Below, piece after piece: positions 13,857 to 25,290 of a stretch of DNA of 64,000 bases. The notes below the pieces were generated by a model. That model had not been told where the DNA came from. It saw only the letters and a program-made list of their open reading frames with translations, and did no database searches. A program made the position numbers and the translations under genes. Where the stretch lies: the NCBI GenBank assembly GCA_963921425.1, contig OY992839.1:14115409-14179408 (forward strand), given 5' to 3'. This DNA comes from Dryas octopetala (taxonomy: Eukaryota; Streptophyta; Magnoliopsida; Rosales; Rosaceae). How positions within the stretch are numbered: the first letter of the stretch is position 1; each line of letters starts with the position of its first letter.

Positions 13857-16785
13857 AAGATCAAAAAGAAAAAAGGGGAAGCAAGAAATCCTAAATTTTA
13901 GTTTAACTTACATGTTCAGCATGAACGGCCTCTGGCCGGGGGTTTTCTGCCCTTAAAGATCTAATAGGGCTAACGACTAGATACCCTCTAAAGTACTTCT
14001 CGATCCCCGGTGGAGCACGCCGAGATGGATCGCTCGGGGGGTCATCTGACCCACTTGAACTATATGAGGTTTGAAGATGGGTATGCTTGGATTTTTGCTT
14101 TTCAAGCCAGGCTCTGGGGTTACGACGAAGGTGGTCTGAGTCCTATTTAAATAAGGTCTGAGTGAGTGCTTAGCCTATGATGTGGACAAAAGACATTGAA
14201 ATGAGGAGTGGAGTACTTAGAGAACAATCGCTGATATTGACTGTTTCTAAAGGATTCGCCGAACCCGACGTGAAGCCTCTTGTTCCCTTAGCCGTCTGAG
14301 ATTAAGAAAAGGTTAACAAAAATCTAAAATAATAAAAATGAAAGAGAGAAGAAGAAAATCACCACTGGGGACTGCGCTGGAGATGGAGCCCTCGGTGAAG
14401 ATCGTGAAGGAATAAGATTGCTCAGCAGGACAGCAGGAGGGATGGTTGGTTGATCGGCGGAAGTCTGGCCGAGAGGTTCCTGGACAGAGATAGATGGCTA
14501 GTCATTGCTGGAGACATTGACTGGAACGGCACCATGCACGGCCGCATTCTCTTGAAGTTGTTCAACAACTTATTCTTCGAGAACGACACCATGCACGGCC
14601 ACGTTCTCTTGAGATTGTTCGGTGACTTGATCTTCAGGAGCAGTTTCTTCAACGTCCTGCTCCTTAATACTCTAAATTTTTTTTTTTAAAGAGCGTTAAA
14701 ATAGTTGAAATATGAGAAATCTAAGTTAAAGTCATTTTTGAATATGGTACCTCAGGTTCGCCTGAACCTTTCAAGGCGGCGTATTTTCGCGGGTATGTTT
14801 GCGGCGAGGGAGTTCCTTATGATCACTTTTATCTAAACAAAGAGGGATGTTAGCATCTGCCAAAAGAAAGATACAAAAATTATAAATACGGCCACTTATC
14901 AACAAGCAAGGGTTTTCTCTTGCGAGATATTTCACCAGAAGGTTGAAGGGCCACATCAGGTTTGCTCGGCATGTTTGTTTGCATGGCCGTCATGAGTCCT
15001 TTTCCTTTTCCAGGAGATGCAGCTGAGAGAAAATTAGAAATATAAACGAGATATGTTTTGGGAATTAATGTAATTAGAAGAAAAGAAGAGTACCTCGGGT
15101 GAAGCTTTCTGAGACATGTGTGGCCAGGACCTGAAATTTGGGATGCCTTTAAGGGCCTTTTCTTGAACCTCGCTAACTGCCCGGCCAAAATTGTCAGCAT
15201 AGAGGGAGAGCCAACTGTGGTAAGTTAAAGTAGTCGCCGAGGAAGCACGGCAAAATTTGACGGTCAGCTCTGCACTATTCTCATCCAAATCCTTTTGCAA
15301 CTCCTCAAAGAATTGACCATCATTAATGACTTTTCTGAAGGAGTTGAAGTGGTTATGTGCTTCGATTAGAGGTAAAGGCAGAACTTGGACAAACCCAAAT
15401 TGCCGAGCACAGAAGTGAGAAGCATAGAACTCTACACATCCTTTTTTGCCAGGCCCCTTTCCAGTCGCGCCGCATGCTATTTCATGATTGTCAGGTTTGC
15501 TACCCCATAATGCTTTCAACTTATCCAAACTTTTTTGGTTTGTGGGGGGTTGAATGTTGTGATAAGGAATGAGGAAGGATGGGTAACTTCTCCTAAGGCA
15601 AACATGCCATTGGTCTTCACTTTGCCCTTCAAGCTCATAAAAGAACTTAAAGCAATCCTGCGCCCAGTGGTTAGGTACGGCGGTAAAAGCACGTTTTCCG
15701 CTGAGGACTTCATCATCTCTCACGGCAGGCATTGGTGACGCCATTTCTGGGAAATAAACTTCGAGCCACACTTGGAACATCCATAATGGCCCACCGCATT
15801 TCGGCATCATCCCATTCGTGGTTATGCCATGAAGACATTTGTACATATGAGCAAGGATGAACGGTCCAAGGTTGAAGGCGCCGCCGGATGCCATAGCCTC
15901 GGGGAGGGGAATAAATTCCTTGGTAATTTTTACTCTTTGGGTGCAAAAGACGAATTTGCAAAGTCAATAGCACATGAATTAACACGGACGTGTCGGTGAA
16001 GTCGAAAGTGTTTAGCCAAGACTCATAGTTCAAAGTCTTGTCGTGGGCGTATTCTAGTGCCACGTCATAATGGTAGTCATTGACACGGATGTCAGCAATG
16101 TTGCCGTGCGCCTGGAAGCCGAAGATAGCGGCCATGTCCAGGGCAGTGGGTGTCATTTGTCCAAATTTCAGATTGAGGGTATTGGTCACCGAGGACCAGA
16201 AGCATAGCACCACCGAGAGCAAGGCACGATCCACATGAACTTCTTTTAGACACATCAGGATCAAGTCTTTAATCCCTAACTTTACCCACAAATCGCCGTG
16301 GGCGGCATCCATTCGCATAACCCATTTCTGCCAATCAGGCTTGATTGTAGGCCATTGAGACTGTGGCCGAGCAGTGTTCCATCTAGACCAGTCTGCATAC
16401 TTGAAGAAGCAGGAGTCATCCGGCCAGCTCCTAGAAAGAATGTCCTACACACTTTTGGGAAGGCTCGACGTGAAGATTGGGCCTCAAAAGCGAGTGTCAC
16501 CTTTGCTGTTATTCTTTTCGTCGTTGTCGTAGCGTTTGGTTAAGAGATTGTGAGTCTCACTCTCAAGCAAAGCATCCACGGCGCGAGCCAGGGCCTTATC
16601 AAATTTAACAGAATGCGCAGCAATTGTTTTTTTGAGATTCTTGGGCATGTTCTCCATCACTACCACAGAGCCTATCATCAATAGAACAGGAGCAAGTTGC
16701 GGGGCGACTTTCCCAGTGAATTCAGATGCATTAAGGGGATTGTCTGCAATGGTAGCTTCCACAACTCCCCGATTCTTTGGCATGG

Positions 16786-19755
16786 TGTGAGACCCCGTAT
16801 TTTTCAAAGATTTATTTTCAATATTTTGAGAAATTATTTTAAAGATTTTGGGAATTCATTTGAAAATAAAAAGGGTTTTGATCTAATTTTTAATTTTTGT
16901 TTTAAATTGGGCTTGACCCAAAAGTTGACTTTTAAAATTAGTGGACTTTTGATTTTGACTTTGGGCACGTTGGATAGGTCTCGAGTCTGCCAGTTTGTAG
17001 ACACATAGCACGCGTCGATCAAAGTTACGGTTTGAAAGTTACGGGCATTTGAAGTGAGTGGCAAACTTGTAATTTTTACAAAAGTGGTTTACAACCCTAA
17101 AAGTCAGTTCTCTCTCCTTATTTTTCCTCTCTTTCTCTCTCTCTATCTCTCTCTCTCTCTCTCACCCCTCACCCTCGCCACCCCTGCCACTGGCGCGTGG
17201 CGGCGGCTGGGTTGGGTGTTTGGCCCACGGGAGTTCGCCACCCTCCCCTCTCTCTCCCTGTGGGCTCCGTTTCTCCGGCCGATCACCCACGACGAAGAAA
17301 CGACGCGAAACAGCCGAGCCTCTCCTCGCCGGTGATTTGCTTTTTCCGGCCAAATCGAGGTGCCAGACCACCTGGGTTCTCTTCCCCAAGCCACGGCGAG
17401 TCTTCCTGTGCCTTTCCCTCACGCCGGTGACTCTCCATGACGGCAATTTGACGCCACCAAGCTACGGCTGCTCCGGCGTTGACCCGACTTTTCCGGCGGA
17501 TTCGAGGCCGGCGACCACCCTCATCATCTTCTTCTCGTCGAGCCGAGCACGATGGTGTGCTCCGATCGTCCACCCAACGCTCCACGACGGCGAATCGAGG
17601 CTGAGAAGACCAGCGACTTCTCCGGCCAGTTTCGAGCTTTTTCGGCGATAATTGGCCGTCGACCCATGTATAAAAGTTGATCCTCTCGACGTCTCCTTCG
17701 TGTCTGTGTGATTCGTTTACATTGATTTTGAGTTTTGAATTTCGTGCAGATCGACCACCACGGACCACTGCGGGTTCCGCCGCATTCGGCCGTGTCGGTG
17801 GCTGGAATTATTGGTTTTTGGCCTCTGGCCAGTCACCCGAAGCCCGTGGGTGAGTTTCTGTTTGGGTTGTGTACTGTTCTAAGTCGGGCAGCCACCGTGT
17901 GTGGTGGCGGTCGCCCGTTTCGGTCGTTTAGCGACCGTTTGTGTTTCTGATTTGTAATTGTTTGGTTGTCTGGTCTTAACAGGTACACGAGCTCGTGAAA
18001 TCTTATCCCCAATGCCGTTATGCTGCCGGATTTGATATCCGAGCAATGGCGCCGTGAAGGTCACTTCGGTCATTTCACGTGGTTGCACTGTGAGTGATAC
18101 TTATCGGACTTTAATGTAGAGTACTGTTAATGAATTGTCTGTTTTGTGTGTTTGCTGACTTATGTCAGAGAAGGCTAGGTGTAGGATTTGAATCATGAAA
18201 ATGAATTGACGAGGATTTGAGGCTAAGGAATTAATTGGGTTTTATAGAGTTGCTTTGAGGATAAGCACTGAATTAGAGAAGGAATGTTTATTGTCGAGGT
18301 TAGTGAATGATGATTAGGCAGTTATTATACACAACGATCAAATTAATTATTGAGGAAATGTCAGTATGATTTGAGTGACAGACAAGTGATGGGTCGTGAG
18401 TAGGAATCAACTTCGGAAAAGATTCGGTATAGTTCGGACAAAACAGTAAGGGTTGATGATGTTGCCTATGTAGAGGTGAATCTGAAAAGAAATACAAGGG
18501 CATTAATATATTATTAAACAATGAAAGTTATGAGATGGTTTAGGAATGTTGTAATTGAGGTTGTGCGGGAATACCTGCCTGCCCGTGCATCGATTCGCTC
18601 TGTACGGGAAGTGGCGAGCCTAGTTACCTGCATGCTCGTGTATTGATTCGCTCTGCACGAGAAGTGGCAAGCATCCTGCCTGCTCGTGCATTGATACGCT
18701 CTGCACGAGAAGTGGCGAGTATCCTACCTGCTCGTGCATTGATTCGCTCTGCATGAGAAGTGGCAATCATTCTTGTCTGCCCATGTATCGATTCGCTCTG
18801 CAAAAGAAGTGGCGAGCATACCTGCCTACCCGTGCATTGATTCGCTCTGCACGAAAAGTGGTGAACTTACCTACCTGCTCGTGCCTATACACGGCATGTG
18901 ACGAGCTTAGTTACAGTATATGACCGACAGTTCTCCGGGTACTAGTGTGGCGTGAGGTTTCAGAGGTGGAGTATTTTAAGAGTATTAATTGTTCTTCAGA
19001 GATTGATTTACAGTTTTGAGATGATTTAAAAATGGATTTGAAAAAAGGTTTTAAAGCTAGAAGATTTCAAAGAGCGATGTGAGTGAAACTAGTTAGATGT
19101 TCGTTTGTACTGTGTGTCTGTATTGCATTTGTTTGCTAGGACTTGCTAAAGTCTAGGCTTGAATCTTTGAGAATGAGAATGAGGATGATTATGCACTGAG
19201 GTTATTATTTAAGATGGGAATGATTTGAGGTTGAGGTTAACAGTTGGCGATTAGGCAATTGATTTGCAAAATGATTATTAATATTATTTGTGGGATTTGA
19301 TGTGAATTTGAGGAATTATGTTTTATCTTGATACTTGGATGATTGGTTATGAATTTATATTGTGATTGAGTAATTATGGATATTCTTGTGGATTATTTTT
19401 GAGTTAGGAATCGAGAATATTATTGAGGATAGTTATTATTACGTTATTTCACTCATACGAGCTCTAGTGAGCTTACAGGGTTGTTTGTTTAAATGACCCG
19501 GTGTACCCATGGACATGGTGCAGTGTGGTTGTGGTTGTTTTGTAGGTTAAGCAGACTGATGAAGCAGTGAGGAAAAGACGAGGCAATGGGACTCAGAAGT
19601 TTTATTTAATTGTTTTTACACAATATTTTCATTTAAATGTTTCCTATAAAATGGTATTTACTTATGTTGTTATGCATGGCTCAAAAGAAAAGAGAAAACA
19701 AGTTTAAAAGTTTGATGTTCAGTATTTTTATAGGCCCGAGGTTCGGGGCGTTACA
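16786..19755 (+). mobile_element. Nested solo-LTR-like element, about 3 kb
   Basis: It starts tgtgagaccccg and ends ggggcgttaca (TG...CA), and is flanked by the perfect 5-bp duplication CATGG at 16781-16785 and 19756-19760. It therefore inserted into the antisense ORF region of the Tat element. No gag or pol is present, so a solo LTR fits best; the length and termini suggest a long-LTR chromovirus of the Del/Tekay type (inference). A TATA-like tataaaag lies near 17669, after a GC-rich part (17170-17660) that is open on several frames but shows no recognisable protein. A hairpin-forming tandem repeat lies at 18574-18905. Confidence 0.8.
18574..18905 (+). repeat. 48-53 bp tandem repeat with hairpin units
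   Basis: Six to seven units begin near 18581, 18634, 18682, 18730, 18779, 18828 and 18877. The core is ctcgtgcattgattcgctct followed by gcacgagaagtgg. Within a unit CTCGTGCA and TGCACGAG are perfect inverted repeats around an 11-base loop. The first unit has CCCG...CGGG in place of CTCG...CGAG, which keeps the pairing. Later units are more degraded. Confidence 0.85.
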
Positions 19756-20377
19756 CATGGGGGTAGGAATTCCAACCCCAACAGCGACGATGACGTCAGA
19801 GCCAGCGGCGGCGAATGCAGAAGAAGAAGCCATTAAAGAATTTAGAAGAGAAAGGGTTTTGAAATTTCTGGAAATCTCGAAGAACAGAGAGAAGTTGCAG
19901 GAAGAAAGCTTGAGAAAATTTGAGATTCTGAAGATTTTGAAAGCGTAAAGAGAAGAAAAAGGCAAAATAGGGTTTATATAAGAGATTTGAAGATGAAAGG
20001 GTGCACGTAGGGATTGGTGGGAGTTTCAAATTTGATTAATCAAAGGTTAGTGATGATGAATCACGAAAATCGAGGTAATTTTGGAGGCTGAAGTGAGCTT
20101 GATGATTGAGATTGATTTCGGGCCTTGCGAAACGTGCGCCGTCACAAGTCACTTATGTGATGGGGGTGGTTGAGAGCATTTAATGCTAGGATTTTGTAGC
20201 TGTTGGAGATCTTATCCCAAACTATATCCTCGGCGTGAAAAGTGAAAAGACTGAAAGGAAGATTTGAAATGTTACAAGTATTAAGTAGACAATGGTGTTG
20301 TGCCGTGCCGTGACTTGTGAAGGATTGAAAGACATAAACGCATTTCCTTAACCAACTCGACAATATGTTGCTGAAGA

Positions 20378-20396
20378 TCAAGGAAATGGGAGGGTA
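20378..20396 (+). other. Polypurine tract of the Tat element
   Basis: The purine-rich aaggaaatgggaggg stretch sits immediately before the 3' LTR, where plus-strand priming would begin. Confidence 0.65.
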
Positions 20397-20398
20397 TA

Positions 20399-21302
20399 TG
20401 TTTGCACCCTATTTTGGTTTTGGGCCAAGATCACGGCCAAGCCCATCCCTTTAAAAATAAAGCCCAATGGATGCCGCCCAAGTTTTTTTATGCAAGCAAG
20501 CCTAAGAGTCAAAGCCCAAGTCGAAAAGATCAATTAAGAGAAGTCTAGCTCCGCTGAGAATCCTTGAGAGATTAAGAGTTCTGAATAAGGCAAGAATCTA
20601 GTAACTTGGGTGGAAAGAAATGGAAAATCAATAAGGAAATAGAAGTCCAAAGTCAAGTAGGAAAGGGTCTCTAACCCTAGAAGTTGATCACTATATAAAG
20701 CAAGGCATTATAAGGAAAAGGCTCTCTCCAACACATTCAACACAACTCAACTCAAATCTCACATCAAGCATCTTGATTTCTCAAGTTCTTCAAGCTCTCA
20801 AGCAAATTGTTCCTTTTGTTTTAGCTCTGCTAGGATCCCATTGTTTTTAGTATTTGATTTCTTTTGTTTTAATCCTGGTTTTTCATGTCTTTTCCTCATG
20901 ATATTTGTTATTAGCACTACCATTGTTACCCGTTTTCAAGACAATCAGATTATCCATACTTTTTACATCAAAGTTCATAGTTTCTCGTTACATCCAATTA
21001 CTCAAGCACCTATTCATTGCATCTTTACTTTCGAGCACACCGTTGTAGTCACACCAAGTAATTAGAAGTCCTTGAGGATCAAGGCGATAGAACCAAGGGA
21101 AGTTTCTTGTTCCTTTTTCACAGAACAATTGTTTGGTTAAGAGATCAGTTTCACAGCGCAGTATATCAATTAATTCAGTTATAAATTCTGTCCACGGCTT
21201 CTTGGCCGAAAGACAGTGGCATGCCCACAAGTTTATTTAAAGGACTACCAATGTTCTAACCAATTATCTCGACAATCTCTGCAGTAATTTTTTAGCGTAA
21301 CA
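20399..21302 (+). repeat. 3' LTR of the Tat-lineage element
   Basis: It starts tgtttgcaccc and ends gcgtaaca, and matches 5340-6230. The TATA box tatataaa is at 20692-20699. The copy is 13 bases longer than the 5' LTR; a short insertion (about 21087-21100, atagaaccaaggga) accounts for much of this. Confidence 0.9.
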
Positions 21303-21380
21303 AGAAGTTAATTATATAATTAGATTGTGATTCACACCTTAATCTGAGATTAATTCTTAATTCCAGATTAGGGCGTGACA

Positions 21381-23812
21381 GAACATATGCATGTTTTTAT
21401 ATGATTTGAGATTGGCCACCTTAGTTTATGTTGAATCTTGATGATTACGCATTTTGGGCTTAAGGACAATGATTGACTAGGTATGCACCATGCTTAGCTT
21501 CATGTGTTTATCATTCTCACAAAACTTATGCATCTTCTTGAAGTAATTAGCACGCGAGAAGCTCAATTGCTACATGTTGATGAAACGATTCGTGTAGAAC
21601 ATCCCTAGCAAATTATGTCTTTGGGGAATTAAGTTAGGCACATATGCCATGGCCTAGATTGATAAACTTCGTTATAAAATCCGGAAATTTGTTAGGAATC
21701 TAATTGGAATTGTATAGAGAGCTGAAGGGAAGTATATAAACTCTAGTGTTGTGTTTTATCCATATTATTTATCCTTATTTCTTTAATTTTAATTTTTTGT
21801 TTTCAAAATAAAAAACCCAATCAATATTTATTTATCTCTAGATATAAAATTGCATATTACTAATTAACCAATTCTCGTGGGATCGATCTCGTATTTATAC
21901 GTTTTGCTATTGTTGTGATTCATACTCGCAAAGAGTGAGATTTAGTTATCACTTTTGATGACTATATTTCTAAACAACAATTAATTCCCTCCATCCTCCT
22001 TGATCGTAACGATGGTAGCAGATAGGCTGCGCGCCTCTGGATTGATTTAGGGGTTTGTTGTTATGATTAAGACTGGTTTGTTAGATCTATTTTATGTATT
22101 TTGATTTTGTTGGTTTCTACTTGTACAATGTTGTTTTGTTGATTCATGCAATAGATGCATCATTCAATGGCCAAAAAAAATGAATCAAGAATCTTGGTAA
22201 AATCAATGTTACTTGGGGACCGAGGCCAATATTTTTATGGGTTTGTCCCTATAAATAAGAGCATTGGAGATGAGCATAGGGTCTAGAATCAAGTCCAAAA
22301 TATTTAAGAACCCTGCGCATTCTCTATGATTTAGATTCTTATTATGTTCTTAGTTTTTTTTTCTTTTAGTTATGAGTTCGGTTTTTAGGTTAATCCTAAT
22401 AATTAATCTCATAAATTTAAAATTTAACTCATTTTCATTGTTTTAAACTTTTAAACATGTACTTACCTTTAATTTTTGCACTTTTAATCTTTACTTTCAT
22501 GCACTTTAATTCTTAGTCTAGTTTGTAGATTTAATTCTCACACTTAGTTTACACCTCTCATTTCTGGTACTTTGATTTGATTGCACTTAGGCTTTCACAT
22601 TTATATTTTCATGCACTTGGTTCTTGTCATTTCTTAGTGGATAGCCAAGACTTGCAAGTCATCAATCTAGTTTGTGTACAAACTTTATTCTATCACAACT
22701 ATGTAGAATATGTTATGATGACCAAAAAATGTAGAATATCTTATGGAAACAATTTTCTTTTTCTTTTTTTTTTTACTAGGGATAAAATTTAATTGAAAAG
22801 TTTACAAAAAAGAATAGTCAGACAGTTGGGTAAATTTGTAGGTTCAATATTCCCCACCCTATTCTACAATTTTTTTAACCGAATTTATGGGTGAGTGTCC
22901 TTACTGAGCCAGCACACATGATTGACATTGATGTTTGATGCCCACCCCTATGTAACGTAGCTAGCTAGTGTGAGCCATAATTAAGATTCGTGTCCAGATA
23001 TGGATGTCCGTCCATACAATTTATATGTATGTGAATGTGTTTTTTTTTTTTTTTTTTTTGCCATGATATGTGAATGTGTTAATCGTGCAATTGTACAAAG
23101 TCTTGTATGCGGATGTCATAATTGTACAATTTAATAATTTCATGTGGATGCGGTAATTGTAGAAAAATCTGACAAAAAGGTCAAAATCAAAAAAGAGAAC
23201 GTGGAAATAATTGTAATGGAATTGTAGATGTACAATATATGTCTTGCCAGTTGCCACGAATACCAAACAGTTTTGTGGACAATAATTTCATTCATTCAAA
23301 AATCACTATGGCCATAATTTTCTCGGCGAATAAGGGAGACACACCGACACACACAAATTAACAAAATAATTTTGGCAGTCATCCACATTCCAAAATAGAT
23401 CAGTATGAAAATCTCATAACACCTTGATAAAAAGCAGCTATATATAAATATGTACGGACACAAAATTATTTACTTGTTTTGGAGTATATATTTACTTGGA
23501 GCACTTAGATTTTAGTCCTTTAATTAGATTTAATTTATATTAAATTCCAATATTAGATTGTATCTTGGTCTTAATTCTTTGACTTTATATACTTATAAAG
23601 TCAAATGATTATAATCAAATTTAATCTGATGCTCATAGTTTTAACTTTATAGTAAATTATAATAAGACTATACCCTTATGATTATACTATCAATAAATTA
23701 AAATATCATAGTTATGAAACCTTATTAAGAAAAATTCCACTATTTTTAGACACCCCAGATCATGCGAACAAGTTTTAACTCTTAAATATTGACCAGTTTA
23801 CAATTCTTTTAT
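21381..23812. other. Intergenic DNA, probable repeat remnants
   Basis: No gene is supported. The part around 21850-21960 (tctcgtgggatcgatctcg onward) resembles the terminal part of plant gypsy LTRs, but no partner LTR or primer site was found. A T-run lies at 23041-23059. The rest is AT-rich and unassigned. Confidence 0.4.
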
Positions 23813-25167
23813 TAGGATATAATTCTTCACTCTTAAATTTATTTGCTATCACATGGCCTACTTTATTCTCGAGTAGGTTAAAATGGTACTTTGACAAACA
23901 CAGGTATATATATTGCATTCCATAAAGCCCTCTATTATGCAAACGTACATTTCACGGGTCCATATAGTTTGACAAAGTGGCTAGCCAGCGCTAAATGTAC
24001 TAAAAGCGTTCTTGCGAAAAAACCCTTGAACCACATGGATTTTCTAGAAAAAAGAAGGCACAAACATAATACAATCGTTTATGCATTTTTCCTGCTGAGC
24101 AGATGAAAAAATATCTATCAGATCACAATGCATGTTTTTCCACAAAAAAGTAAACTGCCTACAATGTACGTGTCACCAGACTCATCACAAACACAATACT
24201 TTATCTATGACCGACAAAAATAAACCAGAATTTATATATTACATGCACCCTATATATTACATGCACATTCATTGAATTCATATGCCAGCAAAGTATTATT
24301 TACTAGGATTCATATAATATTAGATAAAAATATATAGTAAAATTTCAACGAAACAGTTTTATCATGTGAGCATCAAGTTTTCTTTTGTTTTTATTTATTA
24401 ATAAAATGGTTGAGATCTAAATTCAGGATTTACTTCGATATAAAGTTACTAAGATGTTATTTATTAGACCAAATTATCATTAACAATTTTTTTTTTCTTG
24501 AATCACATGCAATTTACTAGGATCAATAAATAAAATAATAACTGAGTTATATATTATTTTTATGTTAGAATGACGTATCTTTTTTTTTTCTTTTTTGTAT
24601 TAAGTAATAGTTATTAAAAATATAAAATTGAATTACTAAATTTGTGTTGAATTCATGTCGTCGTATCTACAATTGTCAGCCATTTCATGTAGTATTAGGA
24701 TATTTAATTGTGGAACTGGATTTTGGCCAAAAAAAAATTGTGGAACTGGATCCTGGATTTTCTTTTCTTGCCTCTTATTTACTCATTTTTCTCAAATTTA
24801 TCTCCTAAAACTCATTCAAACATGATCCCAAGGCAAATAATTAAAGAGAAAAAGGTTTTTTAAGTTAAAAATTCAAATTTGGAATCCAAAACATTTTCTT
24901 AACAAAAAAAAAAAAAAAACATAGAAACGGTGGGATTTTGTTTAAACAAAGTTAAACATTTTAGATTTGATTTTTGGTGAAGAAGAGAACAAAAATTGGA
25001 AGGTTTCCTCTTCCAATTAGCGGGACCCTATTTTTTTCGTTTTCTTTCCTTTTTCTTTTTTGCTGTCTAATTAGGTACGCAGATTGAAGAGTCGAACCAC
25101 GTGTAGAGAGACATGATCTACTAATCAAAAAGCAACTAGCCACTTGACTAGTTATCAAGTCTTATTC

Positions 25168-25174
25168 TATAAAT
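25168..25174 (+). promoter_or_regulatory. TATA box of laccase A
   Basis: tataaat lies 123 bases before the start codon in sequence shared with gene B. In gene A the upstream DNA is uninterrupted. Confidence 0.6.
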
Positions 25175-25290
25175 TGCTCTCGAACAGCTGAGACCAAACA
25201 TCCCACAACACCATCGAGGGTGACCTGAAGGACACAAATTCTTTTTCAAACAGCTACTGATCGAAGATTTTCAGACAAGCAGTTGAAAAT

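Larger units (their letters stand above)
13171..19900 (-). pseudogene. Antisense plant-mobile-domain ORF of the Tat element, fossil
   Basis: Between integrase and 3' LTR the minus strand carries a long decayed ORF. Its central part (about 15030-16320) resembles the plant mobile domain (aminotransferase-like, PF10536), with the segment around 'KFGQMTPTALDMAAIFGF'. The C-terminal part (13171-13644) is a Lys/Glu-rich coiled coil. The N-terminal end lies past the nested LTR, about 19756-19900. An antisense extra ORF of this kind is a known feature of some Tat-lineage elements. It is split by the insertion at 16786-19755 and is otherwise also degraded. It could be mistaken for a host gene, but it is wholly inside the element. 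Confidence 0.7.
5340..21302 (+). mobile_element. Ty3/gypsy Tat-lineage LTR retrotransposon, fossil
   Basis: A 16-kb element bounded by two related LTRs (5340-6230 and 20399-21302) and by a perfect 5-bp target duplication AGAAG at 5335-5339 and 21303-21307. Order of parts: LTR, primer site, gag, protease, reverse transcriptase, RNase H, a second RNase H, integrase, then a long antisense ORF region and the 3' LTR. The double RNase H and the antisense plant-mobile-domain ORF are known traits of the Tat lineage. By eye the LTRs differ at about 8% near their start and less further on, suggesting insertion a few million years ago. It is broken in many places and also split by a nested element, so it is not expected to be autonomous. 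Confidence 0.92.
2202..21380 (+). mobile_element. Old LTR-like sequence split by a younger retrotransposon
   Basis: The sequence from 2202 (tgtaataacc) to 5339 and from 21308 to 21380 (gggcgtgaca) looks like one long LTR with TG and CA ends, interrupted by the 16-kb Tat-lineage element. It has a purine-rich tract near 2500-2640 and a TATA-like tataaatag near 4513. Only about 3.2 kb is its own sequence. No internal gag or pol is seen, so a solo LTR of a long-LTR gypsy family is the likeliest reading. No matching target duplication was found at the ends, so the outer limits are tentative. Confidence 0.4.

Noticed and set aside
15034-16318. Long minus-strand frames as a host gene
   Set aside because: They lie inside the bounded Tat element, in the place of its known antisense ORF, and are interrupted by a nested LTR.
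17143-17768. Several overlapping GC-rich frames in the solo LTR
   Set aside because: They are low-complexity and open on both strands, with no recognisable domain.
18574-18905. CRISPR-like array
   Set aside because: Units are contiguous and similar throughout, with no unique spacers, and the locus is a plant LTR.
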